Shown: positions 1-8,524, counted from the stretch's first letter. The stretch: 64,000 bases of DNA from Shewanella putrefaciens (GCF_016406325.1 NZ_CP066370.1:248001-312000); one strand, 5' to 3'. Numbers and translations are program-made. The notes: generated by a model not told the origin, from the sequence alone.

Positions 1-585
1 CTGTTTTATGGCGGAGAACGCCTTATTACTCCTGCACCAGTGGAGTATGCCACCCTAGGGGTTGTGGTTTCTGTAGTTGCTATAGCGTTGACATTGGCGC
101 TGGTCATGTTGCAAAAACGGGCGCTTGCCGCAACTAATAGCACAGTGGTGGAAGCAGATTCATTACACTACAAGTCCGACTTATTCCTCAATGCCGCTGT
201 GTTATTAGCATTAGTGTTATCCCAATATGGCTGGTGGTGGGCCGATGGTTTATTTGCCGTCCTGATTGCATTTTATATTGGTCATCAAGCCTTTGGATTA
301 GGTTATCGTTCAATTCAAGCACTGTTAGATCGAGAATTAGACGAAGAAACACGTCAGCAAATCAAGCAGATTGCGAAGGAAGATCCTCGGGTGCAAGGGC
401 TACATGATTTACGAACTCGTCAAGCAGGCAAAACTGTTTTTATTCAATTTCATTTAGAACTCGATGGCAATTTAAGTTTAAATGAAGCCCACAGTATCGC
501 CGATACCACAGGCTTGCGAGTCAAGGCTGCATTTGAGGATGCTGAGGTCATTATTCACCAAGATCCGGTGAAACTTGAAGAGTGA
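1..585 (+). CDS. fieF: Cation-efflux pump FieF (CDF family), 3' part
   Basis: The frame is open from the first base, so this is the C-terminal part of a gene beginning before the window. FieF exports Fe2+/Zn2+ from the cytoplasm by proton antiport across the inner membrane. Two hydrophobic helices are visible, the second starting at the HYKSD motif whose His and Asp form the transport site in E. coli FieF. A hydrophilic cytoplasmic domain follows with HDLRTRQ and the ending VIIHQDP, both hallmarks of FieF/YiiP. The GTG at 40 is internal, not the start. About 195 residues are present of roughly 300 expected. Identification is confident; metal preference is by family only. Confidence 0.93.
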   Translation: MFYGGERLITPAPVEYATLGVVVSVVAIALTLALVMLQKRALAATNSTVVEADSLHYKSDLFLNAAVLLALVLSQYGWWWADGLFAVLIAFYIGHQAFGLGYRSIQALLDRELDEETRQQIKQIAKEDPRVQGLHDLRTRQAGKTVFIQFHLELDGNLSLNEAHSIADTTGLRVKAAFEDAEVIIHQDPVKLEE

Positions 586-790
586 AACGTAAAATAGGAG
601 CAAATGATGGCATGGATGCAAAAGCAAAGTCACAGATTGGATTAGTGGCAAAGAAAATAACGTTATTTTTTACTCAAGCTGAATCAATCCTGTATGGTTT
701 GTCTTTTGATAATTTAAACCATGACACTTCTAAATTGCTTATTGTAATATCCACGCCGTTCAATACCTTCGTTAAATCATTATGGGAATT

Positions 791-1351
791 ATGATGAAAA
801 AGTTATCAATTGTTATTATCTCTCTATTATCAACATTAGTGGCGACGCAAGTTTCAGCCGAAACAGATAAGACGGGTTTTTATGTTGGTGGTGCTGTTAA
901 TCGAGTGACACTTGATGCCTTAGGGGACTCTGAGTCGGGTACGGGTTTTGGTGTGTATGGTGGTTATAACTTTAATGAGTGGTTTGGATTAGAAGCCAAC
1001 CTGTTTGCCACTGGTGATCTGGGTGATAGAAATGTGGATATGAGTGCTGGAGCACTAAGCTTTACGCCCAAATTTACAGCACAAATCAACGACATTTTCT
1101 CTGTCTATGCGAAAGTGGGTATCGCTTCTATGGCAGTAAATGTAGATGGTTTTGGATTTGATGAAGATTTCACCGGCTTTGGTTGGACCTATGGTGCAGG
1201 TATTAATGCAGCCGTCACCGAACACTTAAATATCAGAGTCAGTTATGATGTTACCACGGGCGATTTAGATGCCGACCATAGCTATGTTGGCATTAAAGAT
1301 ATGGACACAGATATTAAGCAATTTGCCGTTGGTGTTCATTACCAATTCTAA
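791..1351 (+). CDS. Outer-membrane beta-barrel protein (OmpW/OmpA-like porin fold)
   Basis: About 186 residues. The N-terminus is a signal peptide (MKKLS, hydrophobic core, cleavage after VSA near residue 22). The mature part has alternating aromatic/glycine strands (FYVGGAV, GFGVYGGYNF, WTYGAGI) and ends in an aromatic residue (HYQF), the BAM recognition signal of outer-membrane barrels. It resembles the OMP_b-brl family of eight-stranded barrels. ATG codons stand at 782, 791 and 794; a GGGA at 784-787 is too close to serve the first and fits the second or third. A strong terminator follows 43 bp downstream, so it is probably monocistronic. Ligand and function are unknown. Confidence 0.8.
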   Translation: MMKKLSIVIISLLSTLVATQVSAETDKTGFYVGGAVNRVTLDALGDSESGTGFGVYGGYNFNEWFGLEANLFATGDLGDRNVDMSAGALSFTPKFTAQINDIFSVYAKVGIASMAVNVDGFGFDEDFTGFGWTYGAGINAAVTEHLNIRVSYDVTTGDLDADHSYVGIKDMDTDIKQFAVGVHYQF

Positions 1352-1393
1352 ATCTGTTTCGGCTACTATTTTAGTGGCGATAAGATTAAATAG

Positions 1394-1424
1394 AAAAAGG
1401 GATATTGAAATATCCCTTTTTATT
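1394..1424 (+). terminator. Rho-independent terminator after the barrel gene
   Basis: A perfect 12-bp stem (AAAAAGGGATAT / ATATCCCTTTTT) with a TGAA tetraloop, followed by more T. Being A/T-flanked on both sides it could also serve minus-strand transcripts from glnG. Confidence 0.85.
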
Positions 1425-1498
1425 TAATATGTGTCCCGTCCTGAGTATTCATCGCTTTTCACTGATAAATATGAAGAGTGCTATAAATCAACACTCCA

Positions 1499-2911
1499 TT
1501 AATCCATCGACAGTTCTTTTAATTTACGCGTTAGGGTATTTCGCCCCCAGCCTAAACGTTTCGCCGCCTCTTGTTTATGACCTTGGGTATGACGCAGCGC
1601 TGTTTCGAGTAATATGCGTTCGAAGGCCGGTTGTACTTCGGTTAATAAATCGCTATTTCCTTCAGAGAGTTTTTGGTCTATCCACTCGGTTAGCGCCGAT
1701 TGCCAGTCTTGGCCAACTTTAGTCGCGTGAGTGATGCTCACGGGATCCTTAAGTAACTCAGGCGGTAAATCCTGTGGCAAAATTTCCTGTCCTGAAGCCA
1801 TTACTGTTAACCAACGACAGGTATTTTCAAGTTGTCGTACGTTACCTGGCCAAGGGAGTTGTGAAAGTTTAGCTGCAGTTTCTTTGGTGAGGATTTTTGG
1901 TTCAACACCGATTTCCTTGGCGGCAGAAGCAAGAAAATGAGTCGCAAGTTGTGGAATATCCTCGCGCCGTTGTGATAGTGGGGGTAAGTGTACGCGGATC
2001 ACATTGAGTCGATGAAATAAGTCTTCCCTAAAGCCACCTTTTTGTACCAATAACTCAAGATCTTGGTGTGTTGCAGCAATAATACGCACATCGACTTGCA
2101 CTGCGTTATGACCACCGACGCGGTAGAATTGGCCATCGGCGAGCACTCTGAGTAACCGTGTTTGCACGTCTAACGGCATGTCGCCGATTTCATCTAAAAA
2201 GAGGGTACCGCCGTTAGCTTGTTCGAACCGACCTTGGCGGACATTGGCTGCGCCAGTGAAGGCACCTTTTTCGTGGCCGAATAGCTCAGATTCGATCAAA
2301 TCCTTAGGGATCGCAGCCATGTTCAGCGCGATAAACGGCTTATCTTTACGCGGGCTGTGCTTGTGTAATGCGCCAGCAACCAACTCTTTACCCGTACCCG
2401 ATTGACCATTGATCAGTACACTTATAGACGAGCGAGATAACCTGCCAATAGCGCGAAACACTTCTTGCATTGCAGGTGCTTCACCAATGATTTCAGGGGT
2501 TTTTACCTGTGTTTCTTGCACTGGGGCAGGACTTTGCTCAGTGGCATGGGTAAGGGCGCGTTCGACGAGGGAAATGGCTTCATCAATGTCGAAGGGTTTA
2601 GGTAAATACTCAAAAGCCCCTGCTTGATAGGCGCTTACAGCGCTGTCTAAATCAGAGTGTGCGGTCATAATGATCACGGGAATATGCGGGTAATGGATTT
2701 GCAACCGTTCGAGTAGGCTGAGCCCATCGGTGCCCGGCATACGAATATCCGACACTATTACGCGAGGCTGGGATATTTCTAAGGCTTGCCACAGGGATTC
2801 TGCCGCCGCAAAACTGGCGGTGCTGAGTTTGGCCCCTTGAAGTGCTTTTTCTAGCACCCAACGTATCGAGCTATCATCGTCGAGGATCCACACTTGTTCA
2901 CTAATTCGCAT
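1499..2911 (-). CDS. glnG: Nitrogen response regulator NtrC (sigma-54 activator)
   Basis: 470 residues, the usual NtrC length. The receiver domain (1-120) has the acidic cluster DDD at 11-13 and phospho-acceptor Asp55 in VSDIRMPGTDG. The central AAA+ domain carries Walker A (GQSGTGKE), the sigma-54-contacting GAFTGA loop and Walker B (LFLDEIGD). The C-terminus is a Fis-type helix-turn-helix (QEAAKRLGWGRNTLTRKL). When phosphorylated by NtrB it activates sigma-54 promoters under nitrogen limitation. Start ATG 2911 has a GAGGAAG ribosome site. It lies 37 bp downstream of glnL in the same transcript. A good target site lies upstream of glnA at 42.5 kb. Confidence 0.97.
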   Translation of the reverse strand: MRISEQVWILDDDSSIRWVLEKALQGAKLSTASFAAAESLWQALEISQPRVIVSDIRMPGTDGLSLLERLQIHYPHIPVIIMTAHSDLDSAVSAYQAGAFEYLPKPFDIDEAISLVERALTHATEQSPAPVQETQVKTPEIIGEAPAMQEVFRAIGRLSRSSISVLINGQSGTGKELVAGALHKHSPRKDKPFIALNMAAIPKDLIESELFGHEKGAFTGAANVRQGRFEQANGGTLFLDEIGDMPLDVQTRLLRVLADGQFYRVGGHNAVQVDVRIIAATHQDLELLVQKGGFREDLFHRLNVIRVHLPPLSQRREDIPQLATHFLASAAKEIGVEPKILTKETAAKLSQLPWPGNVRQLENTCRWLTVMASGQEILPQDLPPELLKDPVSITHATKVGQDWQSALTEWIDQKLSEGNSDLLTEVQPAFERILLETALRHTQGHKQEAAKRLGWGRNTLTRKLKELSMD

Positions 2912-2948
2912 CTTGCTTCCTCATACGGTATGGGTAGGTACTGTGAAA

Positions 2949-3995
2949 TTATTTGGCATTTAAAATGGGTAACGAAATGGTAAATTCGGTATGTCCTGCA
3001 CTGGAGAGACAATCGATTCTGCCCGAGTGTAAACGAGCAATATTATGGGCAATCGAGAGGCCTAAACCTGAACCTTGCTCGCGACTTGTCACCATGGGAT
3101 AAAATAATGTGTCCATTAGCTCAGGCGGTATACCGGGGCCGTTGTCGATAATCGATAGGGTTAACACTAGCTTGTGACGCTGTGAACCTATGGTGACTTG
3201 ATGCTGGGTGCGAGTGCGGATCAAAATTTCGCCACCTGTATGTTCAAGTGCTTGCACTGCGTTTTGCAAAATGTTGAGCACAGCTTGCTGCATTTGATCG
3301 GGATCCATCTCAATATCGGGAATGGATGGATCGTAATCCCGTTTGAGTTGGATGTTAGCGGGCAACGCCATTTCAACTAACTTATAAACCTTCTGCACGA
3401 CTTTATGGATGTTGTGCAGGCTGTGCTGTGTCGGCCTTTGGGGGCCGAGTAAGCGGTCAACTAAGTTACGCAGACGATCTGCTTGTTCAATAATAAGCGT
3501 GGTAAATTCCTTTTGTGCCGGATCGTCAAGTTCCCGCGATAACAGCTGCGCCGCCCCACGAAGGCCGCCTAAGGGGTTTTTGATCTCGTGGGCTAAGTTA
3601 CGTACCAAAAACTGCGCCGCTTGTTGCTGTGCATCTTGACTCAGTTGCTGGTGGATACGTCTTTGCTGGTCGACTTGGCGTAGTTCGAGCAGACTTAACT
3701 CTGCCTCATCTTCGAGTGGTACTAGGGTAAGATCGACAGTGTGATGTTGACCATCTAAGGTGACTAAGGTTGCGGTATTAACCGTTAATCCTTGGCTAGC
3801 TTTGACTGCGCTACTTAATAATTGTGTATCAATACCGAGAATTTGATAGTGTGCTGGCAAAGCTTGTTCTATAAGCCTATGGCTACCAACGCCCAGTAGT
3901 TGTTCTGCTGCAGCATTTGCATAGCAAGGCTTGAGATCCTTATCTATAACCAGTACAGCGGTAACTAAATGATTGAGCAGAGTCTCTTTATCCAT
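2949..3995 (-). CDS. glnL: Nitrogen sensor kinase/phosphatase NtrB
   Basis: 348 residues, soluble. A PAS domain (about 5-115) precedes the dimerisation/phospho-acceptor domain, where His136 lies in NLAHEIKNPLGG. The HATPase domain follows with DNGPGIP and GSGLGLSIA. NtrB autophosphorylates and passes phosphate to NtrC; PII protein switches it to phosphatase when nitrogen is ample. Start ATG 3995 follows an AGGAACGG site. It heads a glnL-glnG pair that here is not linked to glnA, unlike the enteric glnALG operon. NtrC-type palindromes sit just upstream, suggesting autoregulation. Confidence 0.96.
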   Translation of the reverse strand: MDKETLLNHLVTAVLVIDKDLKPCYANAAAEQLLGVGSHRLIEQALPAHYQILGIDTQLLSSAVKASQGLTVNTATLVTLDGQHHTVDLTLVPLEDEAELSLLELRQVDQQRRIHQQLSQDAQQQAAQFLVRNLAHEIKNPLGGLRGAAQLLSRELDDPAQKEFTTLIIEQADRLRNLVDRLLGPQRPTQHSLHNIHKVVQKVYKLVEMALPANIQLKRDYDPSIPDIEMDPDQMQQAVLNILQNAVQALEHTGGEILIRTRTQHQVTIGSQRHKLVLTLSIIDNGPGIPPELMDTLFYPMVTSREQGSGLGLSIAHNIARLHSGRIDCLSSAGHTEFTISLPILNAK

Positions 3996-4017
3996 TGACC
4001 GTTCCTATAAATAGGGT

Positions 4018-4047
4018 TGCATCAACATGATGCACCGATTTGGTGCA
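4018..4047. promoter_or_regulatory. Tandem NtrC-type binding sites before glnL
   Basis: TGCACC-N5-GGTGCA (4031-4047) matches the NtrC consensus exactly. A second 6-N5-6 palindrome, TGCATC-N5-GATGCA (4018-4034), shares its right half with it. They lie 23-52 bp upstream of the glnL start, a position suited to negative autoregulation of a local promoter as known for enteric glnLp. Confidence 0.8.
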
Positions 4048-4116
4048 AGCTGCAACTCGACTTCATCAAACAGTTCAATTTTTCCTGAGTAACCTAATCC
4101 GTTGTTATTATATGTT

Positions 4117-4653
4117 TTAATTGGATTTTGGTTGTTTCTTTGGATGCGGAGCCATTGCTGCTTGATGAAGAAATATCTTTCTTGGTGAGCTTGATGCAAA
4201 GACTTTGCCGTTTTGAGTCATGGCGTCCACAATAATGGTGTGTTCGCCCCTATCAATGTTGGTCAACTTAAATCTACCGCCAACTTGAGGGGGCGCAATG
4301 ATTTGGCCATTGAGTTTTAACTGCATTAGGAATTGGCTTTTTATTTCTGGACTGACAGTCGCAACCACTTCAAAATCCCCATTATTATCTCTAACTGTGG
4401 CTTCTTCTTCCGGAGAGATGATGTTGATTTGATACTGAATGTCTTCAATCACTTGATTGTTATTATCTGATCCTATCTTTACAGGAGGTAAGGCAATTTG
4501 GTTGAGTGTTTTTTCATTTAGTTCAACGACTTCTGCATTGGCTCTAGGCTCATCTGAGTAGTGGACTTTTCCATCTTTATCGACCCATTTGTAAATCGTG
4601 GCCTGTGCCTGCATGCTGAGCAGCAATAAGCCGATGAGTGTGAATGCGCGCAT
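4117..4653 (-). CDS. DUF4124-domain periplasmic protein
   Basis: 178 residues with a signal peptide (MRAFTLIGLLLLSMQAQA, cleavage near 18). The mature protein starts with a DUF4124 motif (IYKWVDKDGKVHYSDEP), common in Shewanella, Pseudomonas and relatives. A later stretch (about 95-160) looks like an Ig-like beta segment. Function is unknown. It precedes glnL by 121 bp on the same strand but the NtrC sites and probable glnL promoter lie between, so co-transcription is uncertain. ATG 4653 has an AAGGAC ribosome site. Confidence 0.8.
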   Translation of the reverse strand: MRAFTLIGLLLLSMQAQATIYKWVDKDGKVHYSDEPRANAEVVELNEKTLNQIALPPVKIGSDNNNQVIEDIQYQINIISPEEEATVRDNNGDFEVVATVSPEIKSQFLMQLKLNGQIIAPPQVGGRFKLTNIDRGEHTIIVDAMTQNGKVFASSSPRKIFLHQAAMAPHPKKQPKSN

Positions 4654-4811
4654 GCTAAAGTCCTTGTGACGTACAGATAAAGTTAATCAAGATTAGTCCC
4701 TTTTTTATCAAAAATCATGGTGTTTATTTCGCCAAGTAGTGAGTTGAATTTGCCTAGGACTGACAAATATTTGGGCTGAGATGATTATCGAAAAGGGGAT
4801 GGTAGAAAGAT

Positions 4812-4837
4812 AATTCAGGCCCTTATAGGCCTGAATT
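4812..4837 (-). terminator. Hairpin after the GST gene, possible terminator
   Basis: A 10-bp perfect stem (AATTCAGGCC / GGCCTGAATT) with a 6-nt loop lies 11 bp past the GST stop on the minus strand. The T tract is weak (ATCTTTCT), so termination is probable rather than certain. Confidence 0.5.
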
Positions 4838-4848
4838 CTACTGGTATT

Positions 4849-5475
4849 TTATAGGCTAATATCGAGGCTTTGCTCTATTTGGTTTGCCTTATTCCAAGCA
4901 CTATGTTGGGATAATTGAGTAGCATACCGTTGAATATGTTCAAATTTCACGAGATCGCCACTGTTAGCCAGTAGCTCTACCACGAAGGACATCATAATAT
5001 CCGCACCTGTGAGCTTGTCTGCAACAAGATAGGTTTTGCCTGCTAACATATCATTGAAGTAGTGGCTAATTTTACTGACTTCAGTCGCCGCATAACCTTC
5101 AAGGAAATTGGTTTTACAGCCATCTTTTTGCACGAACATACGCAGTAACAAAGGCAGCATGGCTGAGCTTTCGGCAAAGTGCAGCCATTGCAGATAACTG
5201 ACATAGTCTGCGCTGTCTCTGGCGGGGGCTAAGGTATCCGCCGCATATTTTTCAATAAGATATTCGGTAATCGCACCCGACTCGGCGATCACTTGACCGT
5301 CCATTTCGATAACGGGTGATTTGCCTAGCGGATGAATTTGCTTAAGTTCGGGTGGTGCGAGAAAAGTCTGGCTATCACGTTGATAACGCTTAATTTCATA
5401 AGGTTGACCGAGTTCCTCTAGCAACCAGATGATACGTTTAGAGCGTGATTTATTGAGATGGTGCAAGGTGATCAT
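4849..5475 (-). CDS. Glutathione S-transferase family protein
   Basis: 208 residues, typical for bacterial GSTs. The thioredoxin-like N-domain (1-79) has the glutathione-binding segment SPVIEMDG with the cis-proline, then ESGAI. The helical C-domain occupies about 85-208 with the N-capping SXXD-type motif (LTGADIMM). The usual catalytic Ser/Tyr region is HLNKSRSKR. Substrate unknown. It is the last gene of a minus-strand group (dehydrogenase, PfpI, GST) headed by a TetR-controlled region, so a role in electrophile conjugation is a reasonable inference. ATG 5475 has an AAAGGAAAG site. Confidence 0.88.
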   Translation of the reverse strand: MITLHHLNKSRSKRIIWLLEELGQPYEIKRYQRDSQTFLAPPELKQIHPLGKSPVIEMDGQVIAESGAITEYLIEKYAADTLAPARDSADYVSYLQWLHFAESSAMLPLLLRMFVQKDGCKTNFLEGYAATEVSKISHYFNDMLAGKTYLVADKLTGADIMMSFVVELLANSGDLVKFEHIQRYATQLSQHSAWNKANQIEQSLDISL

Positions 5476-5507
5476 GGGCTTTCCTTTGAACAGTGAGAGT
5501 ACATTTT

Positions 5508-5536
5508 GGCTATCGCACCATTATGGTGCGATAGCC
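5508..5536. repeat. Strong 13-bp inverted repeat between pfpI-like and GST genes
   Basis: GGCTATCGCACCA / TGGTGCGATAGCC with a 3-nt loop. A T tract (CTTTTT) follows only on the plus strand, where no gene needs terminating. In the direction of the flanking minus-strand genes there is no T run, so it is more likely an intercistronic processing or stability hairpin, or a protein-binding palindrome. Its centre, CGCACC-N5-GGTGCG, resembles an NtrC site. Confidence 0.6.
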
Positions 5537-5608
5537 CTTTTTAACGCATTTAGTACACTTGTGCGCCTGCCTTTGTTCATTTTAAGCTGAGCGTCGCGTA
5601 TTTATCGC

Positions 5609-6301
5609 TTAGCCTCTCGCATTCAATTGCGCAACTATGGTTTCGGCTACGGCTTCGGATGATCCCGGATTTTGGCCTGTGATCAAATGGCCATCTGCGA
5701 CAACAAAGCCTGTCCAGTCATCACCTTTGACATAATTGCCACCATTTTTCTGCAGCATGTCTTCAACCAAAAATGGCACGACATGAGTGAGTTGCACGGC
5801 TTCTTCTTCAGAGTTGCTGAAACCGGTAACACGCTTGCCGCTGACCAATGGCTTGCCATCACTGGTTTTAGGGTGCAGCAATGCAGCAGGCGCATGACAT
5901 ACGAGCCCTAGGGGTTTATTGGCTTGATAAAACTGTTCAATCAAGACGATAGAATGTTTATCTTCGGCAAGATCCCACAGTGGGCCGTGACCGCCCGGAT
6001 AGAAAACCGCATCATAATCGGCTGCATTGATTGCACTTAAGCGAGTGGTATTTGCTAGCAGTGCTTGCGCCTCAGGATCTTTGCTAAAGCGCGCAGTGGC
6101 TTCGGTCTGAAAGTCTGGCTCATCACTTTTAGGATCGAGTGGTGGTTGACCGCCCAGTGGTGAGGTTAAGGTAATGTCAAAACCTTTATCTTTAAAAACA
6201 TAAAAAGGTGAGGCGAATTCTTCTAGCCAAAAGCCGGTTTTTAACCCCGTATCACCGAGTTTATCGTGCGACGTGAGTACCATTAATATATTCATTTTCA
6301 T
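5609..6301 (-). CDS. DJ-1/PfpI family protein (Hsp31/glyoxalase III-like)
   Basis: 230 residues (228 if ATG 6295 is used; both are preceded by AAGG). The nucleophile-elbow Cys is in GLVCHAPAAL (about 139), with the following His, and the conserved Glu lies in FWLEEFASP. Family members act as cytosolic glyoxalase III, deglycase or holdase on carbonyl-damaged molecules. Here it sits between an aldehyde reductase and a GST gene under apparent TetR control, which supports a role in reactive-carbonyl defence. Exact activity cannot be read from sequence. Confidence 0.85.
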   Translation of the reverse strand: MKMNILMVLTSHDKLGDTGLKTGFWLEEFASPFYVFKDKGFDITLTSPLGGQPPLDPKSDEPDFQTEATARFSKDPEAQALLANTTRLSAINAADYDAVFYPGGHGPLWDLAEDKHSIVLIEQFYQANKPLGLVCHAPAALLHPKTSDGKPLVSGKRVTGFSNSEEEAVQLTHVVPFLVEDMLQKNGGNYVKGDDWTGFVVADGHLITGQNPGSSEAVAETIVAQLNARG

Positions 6302-6372
6302 ACCTTTACCTTAGTTTCTCACATCAATATGTGTGAGCTTTTGGTTTAGTGCAATCAGGATACCATTTGACG

Positions 6373-7530
6373 TTATAGGGCTAAGGTCAAAATCTTATGG
6401 CTCATGGTTGGGTCAATGTTGCCATGTTCGCCAAGCGCCACCATACCGTGCTGTTCAAGCTGTTTTACGACGGTATCAACGTGGCTGGCATCAAGATCAT
6501 AGGCAGATAGATGCGTCGGTATGCCCATGGCTTCGAAGAAAGCCTTAGTTTTTGCAATGGCAGCATCGATACGCTCGTCATCTGTACCTGTGTTGATGTG
6601 CCACACTCGGTCTGCGTATTGGAGTAACTTTTCGCGTTTAGCCTCTTTTGTGCATTGCAGCAGAGCAGGCAATACGATTGCCAATGTACGCGCATGGTCG
6701 ATATCGTAAAGTGCAGTCAGTTCATGGCCAATCATATGTGTTGCCCAGTCGTGAGGAACGCCGACGCCAATCGTGCCGTTGAGTGCCATAGTGGCAACCC
6801 ACATTAAGTTAGCGCGAATGTCGTAATCTTCTGGTTGAACTAGCACTTGTGGACCAAGCTCAATCAAGGTTTGTAAAAGACCTTCGGCAAATCTGTCCTG
6901 CACGGCGGCATTAGCTGGGTAAGTGAGGTATTGCTCTGTGATATGTACAAAAGCATCGACCACACCGTTAGCCACTTGGCGTTCTGGCAGAGTGAAGGTT
7001 TTCGTTGGATCGAGTATTGAGAATTGTGGATAAACCAAATCATTACGGAATGGCAGTTTAGCCTGTAGTGATTTACGGGTCACTACGCTGGCATTGTTCA
7101 TCTCGGAACCAGTCGCAGGTAAGGTTAACACTGAGCCAAAAGGCATGGCTTGAGTCACTTTTGCGCCCCAGCTCGTGAGAATATCCCAAGGTTCACCTTC
7201 GAATACAGCTGCAGCGGCAACAAATTTAGTGCCATCGATAACCGAACCACCGCCAACCGCGAGGAGGAAGTCGATATTCTGCTCACGCACTTGGGCGACG
7301 GCTTTCATTAAGGTTTCATAGGTTGGGTTTGGCTCAATGCCATCGAACTCGACAACGAAACGATTACCCAATGATTGTTTAACTTCGTCTAACGTGCCTG
7401 TTTTTCTAGCACTGCTGCCACCAAAGAGGATCATCACTTTAGCATCGCTCGGTACTAAGGAATCAATTTCGGCGATAGTGTCTTTACCAAAACGGATGCG
7501 GGTCGGGTTGTAGTAGTTAAAATTTAGCAT
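6373..7530 (-). CDS. yqhD: Iron-containing alcohol dehydrogenase, YqhD-like aldehyde reductase
   Basis: 385 residues, close to E. coli YqhD (387). The N-terminal Rossmann domain has FGGSS and GGGSVIDGTK, the latter being the NAD(P)-binding loop. The all-helical C-domain supplies metal ligands from DAFVHITEQY and the HDWATHMIGHE/DIDHART segment. YqhD reduces short aldehydes, including methylglyoxal and acrolein, with NADPH. The gene starts at ATG 7530 with an AGGAAT site and has a TetR-type operator 49 bp upstream. Assignment to the YqhD/butanol dehydrogenase branch is confident; gene symbol by similarity only. Confidence 0.88.
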   Translation of the reverse strand: MLNFNYYNPTRIRFGKDTIAEIDSLVPSDAKVMILFGGSSARKTGTLDEVKQSLGNRFVVEFDGIEPNPTYETLMKAVAQVREQNIDFLLAVGGGSVIDGTKFVAAAAVFEGEPWDILTSWGAKVTQAMPFGSVLTLPATGSEMNNASVVTRKSLQAKLPFRNDLVYPQFSILDPTKTFTLPERQVANGVVDAFVHITEQYLTYPANAAVQDRFAEGLLQTLIELGPQVLVQPEDYDIRANLMWVATMALNGTIGVGVPHDWATHMIGHELTALYDIDHARTLAIVLPALLQCTKEAKREKLLQYADRVWHINTGTDDERIDAAIAKTKAFFEAMGIPTHLSAYDLDASHVDTVVKQLEQHGMVALGEHGNIDPTMSHKILTLAL

Positions 7531-7578
7531 GGATAATGTATTCCTGTTATTTCGTTAATAAGTTGCCCCTTATGTTAG

Positions 7579-7593
7579 TAGACCAGTCGTCTA
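7579..7593. promoter_or_regulatory. TetR-type operator before the dehydrogenase gene
   Basis: TAGAC-CAGTC-GTCTA, a 15-bp palindrome with 5-bp arms. The same sequence with one central change occurs at 8291-8305 next to the TetR gene start, so both are probably bound by that regulator. Confidence 0.8.
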
Positions 7594-7672
7594 ATTTAGG
7601 GGCGTAAAAATAAATTCTTTAAAAATCTAGGCCAATCGATATCAGCCAATATTAGTTTTGAGTCGGTTTAAA

Positions 7673-8269
7673 TTAAGGAACCGTTTTGGGTGTTAAAATG
7701 GCTTCAGTCGTTACGAGTGCACGTTCGAGCGCGGCAGGACTGTGGCCTAATTTGTTCATTAAGCTGGCGCCTAACCACATGTGATATAACATTTCAGCGG
7801 TCGATTGTGGATCTTGCTCGGCGATTGATTTATCGGTTATGCCCACTTGAACACAAGTGGTTAACCTGTCGATGATGCCTGCGGAACCTTGAAGTAAAGC
7901 CAGGCGCATGGCTTCGGATAAATCGGCCACTTCGGCGCTGAGTTTGACGACTAAACACTTTTGATCGACGCATCCATCTGTCTGTACATGCAACCATTGT
8001 TGCCAGTACTGCATCAAACGTTCATAGCCTGTTAGTGTTGAGTTATTAAACAATGTATCTAAATCTAACTGATATTTTTCGAAATAATCAGTGATGAGTG
8101 CTTCACCAAATTGTTCTTTGGATTTGAAGTAATGATAAAACGAGCCTTTAGGCACTTCGGCTTCTTGCAATAGCAAAGAGAGGCCGACGCAGGAGAAGCC
8201 TTTTCGTACAATCAGCTTATAGCCGATGTCCAGAATGTGCTGGCGAGTGGATTGAGTTTCAGTTTTCAT
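7673..8269 (-). CDS. TetR-family repressor of the electrophile-defence genes
   Basis: 198 residues from ATG 8269, which has a TAGG site 5 bp upstream; an in-frame ATG at 8281 would add four residues and overlaps the operator surroundings. The N-terminal helix-turn-helix reads from RQHILDIGYKLI to GSFYHYFKSKEQF, typical of TetR proteins. The C-terminal ligand domain includes Cys residues (VDQKCLVVK, TTCVQVG) that could sense electrophiles as in NemR; that is inference. Operators 7579-7593 and 8291-8305 suggest it represses itself and the dehydrogenase-PfpI-GST group. Confidence 0.88.
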   Translation of the reverse strand: MKTETQSTRQHILDIGYKLIVRKGFSCVGLSLLLQEAEVPKGSFYHYFKSKEQFGEALITDYFEKYQLDLDTLFNNSTLTGYERLMQYWQQWLHVQTDGCVDQKCLVVKLSAEVADLSEAMRLALLQGSAGIIDRLTTCVQVGITDKSIAEQDPQSTAEMLYHMWLGASLMNKLGHSPAALERALVTTEAILTPKTVP

Positions 8270-8290
8270 GGCGCCTAGCATAAATCAAAT

Positions 8291-8305
8291 TAGACCGGTC
8301 GTCTA
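8291..8305. promoter_or_regulatory. TetR-type operator before the TetR gene
   Basis: TAGAC-CGGTC-GTCTA, 21 bp upstream of the ATG at 8269. It is near-identical to the site before the dehydrogenase gene and resembles the NemR box of E. coli (TAGACC...GGTCTA). Confidence 0.8.
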
Positions 8306-8493
8306 GTTTTGGTTTTATCGGTGACGTTAACGCGCTCGATTAGCCAGCTTTACGTTGGGAGTGTTACGTTGACCTAGTTTTGCATAATAAAACAGTTACT
8401 TAATAAAGCAACCAGATTGATAGCATATCAGATAAATAAGGCATACAGATGGTGAAATTGTGGAAAGGATAAATCGTCGGGTGGAGCAGCATA

Positions 8494-8524
8494 CTCACAG
8501 TGCAGAGAAAATTTTCACTGTGAG
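8494..8524. repeat. Inverted repeat after ppnP
   Basis: CTCACAGTG / CACTGTGAG (9-bp arms, 13-nt loop) lies 40 bp beyond the ppnP stop. No T tract follows on either strand; it may be a weak terminator or mRNA-end hairpin. Confidence 0.45.

Noticed and set aside
582..794. 70-codon plus-strand frame overlapping the fieF stop
   Set aside because: No ribosome site, atypical composition and no family resemblance; it overlaps the leader of the barrel gene.
1405..1722. 105-codon plus-strand frame
   Set aside because: Overlaps the terminator and runs antisense to glnG; a shadow frame.
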